This document shows, piece by piece, positions 1 through 11,634 of a DNA stretch of 64,000 nucleotides. Origin of the DNA: Trochalopteron elliotii (Eukaryota > Chordata > Aves > Passeriformes > Leiothrichidae); NCBI GenBank assembly GCA_024734555.1, contig JANPWX010000360.1, forward strand, positions 1,219,628-1,283,627, given 5' to 3'. The notes under the pieces were generated by a model. The model made no database searches. It saw only the letters and a list, made by a program, of their open reading frames with translations, and had not been told where the DNA came from. Position numbers and translations under genes: made by a program. Positions within the stretch are counted from its first letter, which is position 1. Each line of letters begins with the position of its first letter.

Positions 1-1015
1 GATGAAAAAAATTTTAATCTGGGATTTTGAAGAGGGTTGGGGGCAGGGAGAAAAATGGTGGGAAAAAAAGCATAGCTGCAGAATAATTACAAGGAATCTG
101 AATGATTGAGCAAGTTTCTTCTCATGCCATAGTACTGAAGTCTTCTAATCTCTATGCTAATAGTTCTGTTTAGGCTGAGATTTGATCTTCAGTCTTGAAT
201 ACGCTGACCTATGATATTTTGTGTATTATTCTATGAAGTCATTATTGTGCTTTGAGCAAGTTTTATTCAAATGTTTAAAGTACAGAACCCCCACCCAAGA
301 CATTGTACATTTGAAGTTTACTTTCTGCAAAGAGCTGTTGATTCTTTTGCTGTCTAGTCTTAAGGAGAACAAGAGGCAGTAGACAGAGATGGTGATGTGT
401 CATGTTTCAGAATATATACTGCATCTTGTTAGCTTTATACTGCACTTGCTGATGTTATCTGTGCAAATACAGTTCCTTTGTGATGGATGCAACTGAGTTT
501 ATATTCATGACTCAATTATACAAGTTTGGGAAAAGCAAACATTTGCAAGAGAGGCTGCTGTCAACAATGGTTTGTAAGGAGAAGTTGGCAGCCTTTTGCT
601 GTATATGCAGAGAATATCACAAAAAGGTCTAACCACGAAGGTATTAAGAATCAATATACACTTACAGCTGTGAAGAGCACAAGCATAAGTAGTTTATCTT
701 ACGACATGGATTAGGAGAAGAAAGGAGGAAGGGGATATCCTAAGTTGAAATTAAAAGTTAGATGACTAAACTTTGCTGCAGTATTGTAAATGGATTCCAA
801 AATGTTTTGTGGAAAGACTTTGTCCAGAGAGCCAAGTTAATCCAAAATCTTAGTCTGTGCAGTTAACTTAAATTCCTGCTTTGGGATGATTAGTGTGTGT
901 GCTCTTTCACCTCTTAAACTTGGTCTTCTTTAGCTTGGACTGATGAATGACGGGCATGTCATGTGCCTTAATGACAGAAACAGTGAGGGTCTTAAGAAGT
1001 GGTTTGAAGTCATGT

Positions 1016-1055
1016 AGGTGGTCACTACATCTGAAAGGTGGTCACTACATCTGAA
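1016..1055. repeat. Perfect 20-bp tandem duplication
   Basis: The unit AGGTGGTCACTACATCTGAA occurs twice in a row (1016-1035 and 1036-1055) in RASGRP1 intron 2. Confidence 0.95.
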
Positions 1056-4000
1056 AGAGTAGCATCATACCAGTGTGTATTCATCAGTGTGATGAGGAGA
1101 TGCTAAAAGTAGAGGTTTCTTCAAGTCCCATGGAAGTTTTAATCAGGATGACAAAGATGAATCATCCTGCAAATGAGTTGCCAAAAGTAAAGGCAACAAA
1201 AAAAGTAAGGATGTAAGTGAAGTAAGACTTTGGGGAAAAAACAGCATGATGAGAGATTGAAGGCATGAAGTGTCTTGGGAAGGAATATTGGTCATTTCTT
1301 AGGAGAAGATCTGTAAAGACTTGAAACCACTCTCACCAGTTTTAAGAGAAGAGATTTGGTTATACAGGACAGTGATTTAAAACATATTCCAAAACGTGTC
1401 TCAGAAGACCTCCCAACATTGTAAGTAGCTACGGGATGGTGTTGCTGCTATGATCTGGATTGACAAGAAGAATTGTAGAGCATAAGCATCCCATGTGATT
1501 GCCTTAGAAAAGAAGGGGAGGAAAAGAGAAAGAAAGAAAGGAGGAGAGTGCATAGAGAGGAAGAGCAGGAGATAGGGTAAAATCGTTAAAAAAAATAGAA
1601 AAGACAGTAGCTGCAGAAAGTTTAGACTCAGTGCAGCCTCTACATCAGATATTAATCCTGAACAAAAAGCTCATAAAGAGATAATTAAAAGTAGATTTTC
1701 CATTTGCAACAAAATGGCTTAAGTGGTAAGTTCAGGGAAGCAAAGAAGTAGTTAATAGATCTTGGCCTGGAATACGACAGCTTCAGGAGGGAGATAATTT
1801 ATTCTGGAGGAAATCTTCATTTGTGACTGCGATTCTAGAGTGGAATTTTACATAGAACAGTGACTTTAATCCCCTCCATTTTTTTCCATTATGTAGAACA
1901 TAAAATGCCTGGAAAAAATGTATTTTTGACTGGCAGACAGTTCTCTGAAAGTCACTACGGCTCTTGTCTCTTTTGTTGATAGTTGTAAAGGCACTTAATC
2001 TATCAGCTTTGTTGTTGAAACCAGCATAGTAGTGTCTAGTTTGCTGGCGGGTCAGTAGAACACAGGAAGCATACTCTTAGTAGCACAGGCATCCTTTTTT
2101 GTCTAGTTCTTGTAGTAATCTTTGTGAGACTACATAAATGCATAACATGTATTTAGTTTAGAAAATGTTTCCTCTCTCAGATCAGAGAGGAAAGATGTAT
2201 TAGCAGTGTTCACTTCACTGGATATCTAATTTGATAACTTTATATCTGCTAAATGTTCATGACATTTATCACCCTGGGGTATCCTCATGCTACTGTGAAC
2301 ATGAAGTTTTGAATATGTGTTGTGAAGTCAATTTCTAATCTAGAAAATTTTCTCTTTTTTTGTAACTTCGCAATATGTTAGTGCATGGTAGGAGGTCCCT
2401 GTTTCTTTCCTTTGACTGTGTCTATTTTTATCTTATAAATCTACCTTTTTTAATCTACAGTAAATTTAAGGGTGCTTATTTTATTAAACAAACATACTTT
2501 TCAAAGATCCGATGAGCTATTTTAACATGCATTCAATCTTGTAAACTGTGTAGGGTCAGAGGGCCTTTTCCTTGCCCACGCAAAACGTTTGTTTAAATTG
2601 TTTTTACAAGTGTTTAAAGACTCCGTTGCAATCAGGACAACATTTGTCTTCAACAGTGCCAATTTGATAGTTCCTTGTTTTGTCTGTTGTAAAGTCCCGA
2701 AATGTTACCTAGATCTAACAAACAATTCCAAAAGTGCACTTGAAAGCCGTCATTTATTCAAACACTTACATCTTACTAAAAAAATCTGAGGATCATTTAA
2801 AAGCTGAAAATTCCATGAGACCTCAAGATGTTATTGTTATGAAGGTGTTTTTTTCCTTAATCTCTGAGTACAAGATCTTACTCTTTGCCTTTTACATTTG
2901 AGTGCTGGAAGTATGTTTACTGTAGCATATGGATGACCTATGCTTATCCTACAATTCAGACACTTGAGTTAAAAAGAAATCAAGAAGTATCATCTTCAAA
3001 TGCATGTCACAGTGCCTTGTCCCTGTGTTTGGTTTCTTTAAAGAGATGTAAGTAAAGGGCTTTAGGAAAGCTAAAAGGAAATTTGTGAGACCATGTAGCT
3101 TAATTCCATGTGAAGTCTCATACACGATAAACTGTTTGTAGTGGAGCTACTTGTTTATACATATATGTCCATTTTAACCCATGGAGGACTTAAAGGAAGT
3201 GGAAAATTGCAACTTTAAAGATTACCAGTGTTCTTAATGGAATTTATGTGAAACTAATGCAATTTGCAAGTTCTAATGCTCACAATAGTCATAGACAGCT
3301 AGGTCTAGGAGTAGGTTGTGATGTAAAGTTGTTCTGCAGTGTTTGATCCGTGCTAAAATAGCTTGTTGCCTTAATGTGTGATAAAGTGACATGTCTGTAA
3401 ACAAACCTTAGAAACACTGGAAACTGCATCCAGACTAATCTGGATGAAAGATGCCATGGAATTGTTTTGATAGAAATCAGGAATCTCACAAAAGTGCTGG
3501 TGCTGGTGGCCTCTTAGGTGTAAGCTACCTAAAACAGTACAAGTTAATCATAGTTCACATTTTCTGGAATAAAAAATAACTACATTATTGAGTTGTGTAA
3601 TTATGTGAACTGATAATATTTTTATATTGCTCATATCAATATCATACAAAATCATATTGAGACTTAGGAATTCTTTGAGAGTCAGCTACATATTGCAGCC
3701 ATGTTACAAACAACAAAATGGGAAAGTTAGTGTTCACTCTTTAGAGCTGTAGGTGTTTTCTCCTCTAAAACAGAAAAAATGAAAACTATCCAGTTTTTCC
3801 CATATCAGTTATCTGGAAAAACCCACTCTACTTTTAGCATAAATATGTTCTTCTAGTCTTGTTCAAACATACAATTAACTACTAAAACAATCACAGTTCA
3901 ATTAGTGAGTTTATCCTTTTATCAGATTTACTATATAACAAATTCTAGTATAGAATCCTGATTAAAAGGCAATAAATTTTTTCAAGGCATATGCATGCCC

Positions 4001-4302
4001 ACAGAATGCAACTATGGCCATTTGGTTTTTTCCTCTCAGGTTTGCCTGAACAATGATTTGTTTTTGTCTCATGCTGCACAAACTTGCAGGGTTCTATCCC
4101 CTGCTCTTGAGGCCCTGACTGAATGTTGAGGTCTCCAATCCCCCCCACCCCCCGAGTAGTTAATTTTTATTCATGATGCTGTTCTGTGTGAAAATGCTGT
4201 TGATCGTTGTGTGTTAAGTAATCTGAGTGCTATTTGGTCAAATACAGTGCAGAAACCTTAGTATTGCTTGGCAACAGAATTAACTATGTTAATGTTCAAT
4301 TA

Positions 4303-4392
4303 ATGACATTGTGGGAACAGGAGAGTCATTACTGCTCTGTAGAAAGCATGACATTGTGGGAACAGAAAAGTAGTTAGTGCTCTGGAGAATTC
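4303..4392. repeat. 45-bp imperfect tandem duplication
   Basis: ATGACATTGTGGGAACAG occurs at 4303-4320 and again at 4348-4365. Each copy is followed by related sequence ending in a GCTCTG-GAGAA-like motif. Confidence 0.85.
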
Positions 4393-7300
4393 TAAGTGCT
4401 GTTTAGCTAACTATTAAAGTTAATTGTGGTTGCACCAAAATGAAAGTTATTTCTTTTTTAACCTGATGTCTGTAGAAAAAAATTCCCAAAGAAAAGGAAC
4501 TTTAGATATCTTTTTATATATATTATAAAGTTCTATTTAGCAAATTTGACTTCACTTTTTTCAATATAATTTTCCAAAGCCAAGAAGTAAGCAATAAAAC
4601 CAAATGAAGAAAACTTAGACTTTTTTCTTTATAAAGCAGTTTCTTATTTACTTATATTTACTACAGGGATATGATTGCAAATTCTATCTTCATGCCTCTA
4701 AATATAACTTCAGAAAAAATCACTATAACTTTTATTTAGCAATACAAAATTGCCCACCACCAGCCAGCCAGCTGATACCCAGACAGTTCCCAAGCAGCAG
4801 CAGCCCTGACAAACTTGCAGGCTGTTTTTAAATGCTGAGCATTACGTAATATGATGTGAAATATCCCATTGGTCACTTGGGGTCAGCTCTTCTGGCTGTG
4901 TCCCTCCAGCCCCCTCGCTGGTGGGGCAGTGTGAGAAGGCATCCTCAGCTGCTGGGTTAGAAGTCAGTTTGCCATGGTCTGTAAACACCAGTTCCAGAAG
5001 TATACCTAAAGTTAAAGCCAAGACTAGGAAGTTTAGGTACGTGAAACGATAAGTGAGGAGTATTAGAGTAGGATTAGAGCTGGAGCATGCAGCAGTGATG
5101 AAAATCGAGGCCAGGAAGTGGGACCCAAGAGGTCTGCAACTTCTTCAAGCCCTTGAGAGGCAAGCAGCTTGGTGTCTGCTAGTCTGTTGCAGTTTGAACC
5201 TTTGGGTGGGACAGGCTTCACGCTTCCTTGGATGTGATGCCTAACTGCCCCAGGATCAATCATGCAGTTAGAGGAAGCTTGTTATAAAGAACTGCAGTGT
5301 AAGGGCTAAGCACACATCTGGGTTCAGTGGTCAGACGGGGACACTGGCCTCAGAAGTTTCTGGTTCTGTTCAGGGAGTCTGTTTTTTCCTATCCATCAGT
5401 GCCTATGCTAGCACAGCTGTGTTGCCAAACATTACACTTGAATTATTCAAGAGTTGCCTGCAGCTCAAAAAATTCTCATGGCTCCAGTATCATGACTTAA
5501 AGCTTTGGGAAAAGTCTTGAATGCTCGAATTATGTTTTGTAGGCTTTGGAGAAAAAGACTATTTGACTTAAAAGTTCGCATCTAAATTTGTTAAAATCTA
5601 TATTTTAAAAATGCTGTAGAAAAATGTGTGGCATGCGTCCGTATGTGCAAGCTTTTTATCTTCTTCTATGTACCTCATCTGAATTTCCAAGGCTAATGGA
5701 ATGCTTTCCACCCACATAGCATTTGGTTTCTCTCAAAGTACACTTTAATTTCTGAAAATCATCCCATTTGTCTTTGACAAGAGCTTTTATCTCCTTGTTT
5801 TCATTTCAAATTACCCACCTAGAGTTCTTTCTGCAAGATGTAGCTTTCCAAAAACTGTTTCTGAGAGAGGGTAATGATTTTCCCTAGAGATTTTTCTCTC
5901 CTCATGTTCCCTACCCTCACACAAAACAATGTTATTATTCTTTTTGGATGAATAGTATCCTTACTTTTGTCTTGGATGTATCTGCATTTTTTATGAGTAT
6001 TTGGAGGAACAGGAGTGGGTTCCCCACTCTATTCTGTAAGGAGTTTAAAGGGAGTAGACTTGAAGAAACATCAAGTTTATAGAGTTTCTTCTAACCTGTG
6101 TGTTTACTTGGCTTGTTTAGAGAGCTGTTGGTGCAGGATTGATCACAAAGTAGTGCAGTTCTTTCCTTTCAGGAAAATACTGATTTCTTCTAAACTTAGT
6201 TTTGGAGTTTTTCTTCCTAAGACCAATTACTTGTGTAAATAAATTTATGTAAAACTCAATAATTGCAAGCATGTATGGACAATAAGCCAATTTTAAAAGA
6301 CACAAACAAACTAAACCAAAACTTTGGTGCAATTCCTCAGTTTTTTGGTGCTGTCTGCTAAACATCACGTCACTGTTGTGGCATGAGGGGGAATATCATC
6401 ATCATGTACAGAATTAAATGTGAGTTGGAGAGCTCAATATTCCACCTGCTTTCTGCTGCAGCTAAAACTAAAAAAAAGGCATTCTATTACCAAATAACTG
6501 TGTCATCTTTGAAAGGACATTCTTATTAAGTTATATTATTTCTGAAGGATATTAAGCACTTAAGATAATGATTTGAAATAAGGAAAAAATCACTAAGGAT
6601 GAGTACAAAGCTCTACTTAGAGTAATCAGTTGTAAAAACAGTATGGTAAAGTCCTTCGTGTACAGCATTTTTGGAGAAAAGGATCTCATTGTGAAGAGGG
6701 ACTTCAAAACTGAAAATGATACTAATTACAGTTAATGATATTGTATCACTGCAGAAATTCTAAATGTGTGCATAGAGGGATGTGTGTACTTTCATATTTT
6801 CTGTATATACATTATACATGCACATTTACTTACATTAAAATGTAGGTGTATATAAAGGTACTATGTAAAGGACATTAAGAATAATATTCTAACTCTGGTG
6901 CTAAGCTCTCCTCTGTAGTACCATATTCAGGTTTTCTTCATAATGGTGTGAGTTACAAAGGGTTCAGAAAACAGCATCAAAGTTGACCAGAGAGCTAGAA
7001 AACCTTGCCTCTGAGGAATGAAAAATGACAGATTTGGTGTTTCTTAGCTCAGAAAATAGATGAGGGATGCAACCCTTAAACAGAGGAAATATATTGATAA
7101 GGTAAAGAAATTTATTTTCTGTCTGCGGCAGTCTGGGTTTAAGCAGCCCGAGTTGCCTGAAATATTTGATTAGACAGAAAGGAGAACTCTTAAATGATAG
7201 AGAAACTCAAGCACTGGAATAAGTCACCTACAAAATCTGTGAAGTCCTCATCACTGTAGAATTTCAAGAACAAATTACACTGGTTCTGAATCATGATTTT

Positions 7301-8248
7301 GGGAAAGCCGTTTCTATGTTGGAGCAGCAGAATATATTGGCTCCTAGCCCTGATATCTGCCATCAACTGAGTGTTCAGCTGTCATTAAAAAATTAGTTTA
7401 AGTTAAATCTGCTGGCTGGCCCTCAATAATGGTGTCATAACTGATAAGGAGGGTGGTAGCTTCTTACAAATCTCATTCTGACCAAATGTATTCAATTTAA
7501 TGAAGAGAGTTAAATGATTAGCTCTAGTTACAGGGTATCAAATTCCAACGCAGAAGTAGTAAGTCTGGAGTAAGAAGGCTACTATGGGTTGCATAAGTTT
7601 TAAGCTGAAGGGAAACAAACTGTTTCCTGTTTTGTAAAGGGAATTTCCAGGGAGTATCTGTAAAATACTCATGAAATATTTTATTTAGATTAGGTTGCTT
7701 CTAGCTGTTTTAAAGTTGTGTTGCAGTACTGCACCTCACATGTGGGGCAGATGCATTGACTTATGGCTGTTTCATTTCAGTCACTTAACCCTACCATGTA
7801 CTCTCACATGTATCTGCATATTTCGTACATGTCTGTGTGTTTCATCAAGGTCTTTGAAACCTTGAGACCGTAAGAACATAAGTTCCCTCAGTTTTCAGAT
7901 CTCATGTTGATTTAATAATCTTTGCAGACATTTATAGCACCATCCCCACACCATCTTCTTTAAACTACTAGAAAAAAATCTGCAGAAATCTTGAAGAATT
8001 CTATGTAGCACATCAGAATAGTAACCCACAACTTTCAGCTTTGCACTTAACTTCTGGCAATTGCTTGATACTTTCTTGCACTATGTTGTTTTTGGTGCTA
8101 CATTTTGATAACCACTGGAAGACTTAAGGGAGTTTACAAGAAGTTATTCGTGTTCTTGGCAGCTTAGTCACTGATCATGTGATGTCAGTGCTCTGTGATT
8201 CACTTCTGATTCATTTCAAATTGTACCCTAGGTGATACAGTTGGAACC

Positions 8249-8288
8249 TGCTTATGATATAAAGATGGTGCTTATGAAATAAAGGCTT
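8249..8288. repeat. 20-bp imperfect tandem duplication
   Basis: The unit TGCTTATGATATAAAGATGG is followed directly by a diverged copy, TGCTTATGAAATAAAGGC. Confidence 0.85.
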
Positions 8289-9193
8289 CTTATACCTGGA
8301 AAAGCTAACTTTTCTTTCCTGCAAAATTCAGTTTGGTTAAGACATCCTTGGCATTCTTACTACTGCCTTATGCATTCATGCATCCGAGGGAGGGTCTCAG
8401 TACAGCAAGCTTCTCTACTGAGCATATTCTTTCTGTTATTTACCACAGGCTCATGGCCATCAGAACCTGGTGAAAAGCAGGTAGTTTGCTCTTAAAGCCT
8501 TACTGACTTTTGAGTAATTTGTTTCTGTAAAGCATTCAAGGAACAAGCGATACTTAAGCTATATCTAAACCATGGATTACGAGGAGTCACTCATTGGATC
8601 ATGCAATAGCATGGCTGAGGGGCCTAGATTAGAATGTTCTTACCCTTATGTGTTCTGAGTCTCACATAAGAAGTGGAACTTTTGTAATTGGAGTTTTTAG
8701 TGGCTTTGTGCTACTACATAAGTCACAAAGTACTTATCATTAACTGTCATTGTGCTGTCACCCATGGAGTTAGAATGCTGGACAAGTATATTCAACTTCT
8801 GCTTTCTTTTTTGTTTCAGAGTATATTTATTAAAAATCTTAGTACAATAAGGGAATTTACAGGAGAAAAACATGCAACCAGTTGGTTATTTGTATTTTGC
8901 TGTAGTGAGACAAACCTAAGACTTACACAGTAATTTGAAGCTTTCTTTAATGTAAATTGACTAACTGAAACACACCCATCCCACTTGAGTTAGTGTTCAC
9001 TCAGTGGTTTTGCTCAGTAGGCTGTGTGGTTAGAAGCGGGTGTACAAACGGAAATGAAAAGGAGTTTTAAAACAAACTGCTGTGGGTTCAGGAGAATGCT
9101 GCAGAGGCACTCAGAGGCAGCTTGCAGCACAGTCAGGACAGCCCTCTTACTGGCTCCACCATTTGCACAAAGATACTGTACCATTGTACATCG

Positions 9194-9245
9194 TGTGCTG
9201 GTACACAATCGTGTGTAAATCATGTGTAAATCATGTGCTGGTACA
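9194..9245. repeat. Nested short direct repeats
   Basis: TGTGCTGGTACA occurs at 9194-9205 and 9234-9245. Between them GTGTAAATCAT occurs twice in tandem (9213-9223 and 9224-9234). Confidence 0.9.
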
Positions 9246-11528
9246 AGCCATGCAGGCTTGCTGTTCAGTGCTCAGCTGTACTGGGAACATTTAGATTTCT
9301 TTTTGCACGAGTGGGTTTTTTTTTAAGCCGTTTTTTAAACCCCAAACAATGGGGTTTTTTTGTGAAGGTGAGCCTTTTAGTTGGATGAGAGAACAGATAG
9401 CCCCAAACTTAGTATTGCTTTAATGTGTGCAAAATAATTGCAAGTCATTGTAATGAAGTGTATCTCTGTTGCAATTAGGTCTGCATGTGATGAAGCATAA
9501 ATACACTTTTATTATGCAGGAAAACATCATAAATGTGTTGACCTAATTACTATTAGTAGGCAGAACATACTGTTTTTCTCTGCACCTTTGTGACATGAAA
9601 AACCTAAATGAAAGAGAGACCTAGAAAACAAAAATTCAAATGGGAACCCGCAGCCAAGTGATACCTGTGTTATGTCATAGCAGAGGATTTTGGAATGCAC
9701 ACAACAAAAGTGCTAAGGGAGAGAGAGTGTTATTTTTTGTCTTCGTTGTTTGGTAATGATCTATATTAAGCACTCATTAGAAGCTGTATATTCTCAATAG
9801 TATGTGTGCACATATCCATTTGGCTTTCAAGTTAAGCATATATTGAACTGTTTTCCTGATTAAACAGGAGCTAGTGGATGGAATTTCTGGCAGAACACCA
9901 AGTTTTGTCAAAGGATGAAAATTGATACAGGCCTCTGTGTGCAAGGCCTAAAATAATTTTACTCTTTGTGAAGACACTCAAAGAGTACAAAATGCCAAGT
10001 ACAAAAGGCCTGAATGAGTATTGATTCTTGATGCCTCAGCCTTCCTCTGGAAATTTCCCACTTCTCTAGCTGAATAACTTGCTGGTTTGCCCTCAGTGCT
10101 CATGCTGTAATACCTAGGCAGTTTGTATCTCAGAAGGATACTTCAGTAAGGAATGAAATTACGTGTGCACATGAACAAGGAACATGTAAACTTTGGTTCA
10201 TGCTGTAAAACTGAGAACTTGTAGCAAAGGCAGATCAAGAACTTCCTGTTACTTGGGGTCTGTACTGCTGTCATTCATGGGGCTGTAGGACAGGCAGACT
10301 TTCTCCTTGCCCCTATCACTGAGGGTGGATACATTTGGTGTCTTCCTGAAGAGTGGCATGGAAATTCTCACCCAGTAACTAATGTAGATTATCTTGTTTT
10401 GCAAATGGGCTAAGTTTAATGTTCCATTTTGGTGATGTGCAAGTTAAAGTGCCTTCTCCCTGCCTTTCCTAGCGGTAGATGTCATTTCATATGCTGGAAA
10501 TCTGTTTCACATCCCTCTTCCATTTTGCCATGTTGTGCTTTGCTTCTCTATCCTGTTCCTGCTACTGCTTTTTAAAGAGATAACTACATTTATTCCCATA
10601 GAGGTTAATCTATTTAAAATTATTTGAAAAGATAATTTTTCTTTTGTATTTGAAAGGGCGTCAAATTCCAATTCAAGTTACTTAGGTTCTCTTATGACTG
10701 GCTGTGGGAGAACATTGTCAGTTAATATTTACACACACTTCCACTACTGTTTGTTGCAGAAATGGAAACTTTTTAGAGTGTTCTGCTACATTTCATGTCC
10801 TTGATCTTTTTGGAATATGCATAAAAACCCCACAAGACCCAGAAAACAGATGTAGTCTAAAGCCCCTTCTTCTGCTGAAATCCTTGTACTGCATACTTCA
10901 AGTTGATGTGCAGTGCCTTTAGGGCCACCACAGGGAGTATGCACAGGTTAACCTCTGGGTTTCTAACACGTGTTGTATCTCATTCCATGTGCATCTGTGC
11001 ACATCTGTGATCCTATCCTGTGTGTGCACTTTGGTGTTATGTGTGCCATCTGTACAAAAAGGCTCACAAACACTTGAGAATATTGCAGTTCTGTTTGATA
11101 AGTGTAGTCATACCAATCACTGGCTAATATGGATCAGTAACTGAACTATTTTGCTCTGTAGTTCAAAGATTTGTTTCCAAGTTTATGTTCATATGCCCAA
11201 AGCTAAGCATTTAAGTGCATTGCTGGGCTTAGATCATTATGTATAATTATCTGGGTATTCTGACTATTTTTGAGACACAGCTTCTTTTTTGCTTGCCTTT
11301 TTATTTTTCCCTTATTTTTTTAAGGGTCTTCCAAACACAGTAGTGAAATATAGTAGTTGTTATGTGGCTCTCACCAGAAAAATGATGCACTCCCTACATT
11401 AATAAGTTGCTGCCATCTTTGAAATAGCATACATGAACAGACTTGATTAGAATAGGATTTAGCCTGTTGCAAATTGTTTATGAAGGTATAGCAAAATTTC
11501 AATATGAATAATCCTTTTTGTTTTTTAG

Positions 11529-11634
11529 ATTTAGAAGGAAATGCATGTCAAAATAACCAGCTGCTAAAAATAATTCTGGCTATGCATCAGTTTTTCATCT
11601 CCTCTGCAGACATGCTTCAGAAGCTCGTTGATCT
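11529..11634 (+). CDS. RASGRP1: RASGRP1 exon 3 (REM domain)
   Basis: The acceptor is a T-run plus TTTTAG. The exon starts with the last two bases of a split Asp codon and encodes [12 protein letters not shown] through MLQKLVD, matching the REM (RasGEF N-terminal) domain. The only donor that keeps the frame is AT at 11635, the first base of ATATCCTTT, so the exon ends in phase 2 (first two bases of Leu). The GT at 11644 does not fit in frame. Confidence 0.92.

Larger units (their letters stand above)
1..11528 (+). other. RASGRP1: RASGRP1 intron 2 (3' part, starts before window)
   Basis: 11.5 kb without a supported exon. Its only coding constraint is the acceptor at 11527-11528. It contains a perfect 20-base tandem duplication (1016-1055), a 45-base imperfect duplication (4303-4392), a 20-base duplication (8249-8288), nested short repeats (9194-9245) and an AT-rich candidate conserved element (about 9412-9600). 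The missing exon 2, which should carry a segment like LDDLIDSCIQSF, was searched for by eye and not found, so it probably lies upstream. Confidence 0.75.

Noticed and set aside
2524..2556. Possible RASGRP1 exon 2 end (a CIQS-like reading near TGCATTCAATCTTG)
   Set aside because: The bases resemble the human CIQSF codons, but there is an in-frame stop just upstream, no matching residues before it, and the GT after it would leave the wrong split codon. Treated as chance.
9305..9361. Hairpin AAACCCC/GGGGTTT followed by a T-run, like an intrinsic terminator
   Set aside because: Bacterial-type termination does not apply in vertebrate intron; the stem is only seven base pairs in a T-rich region.
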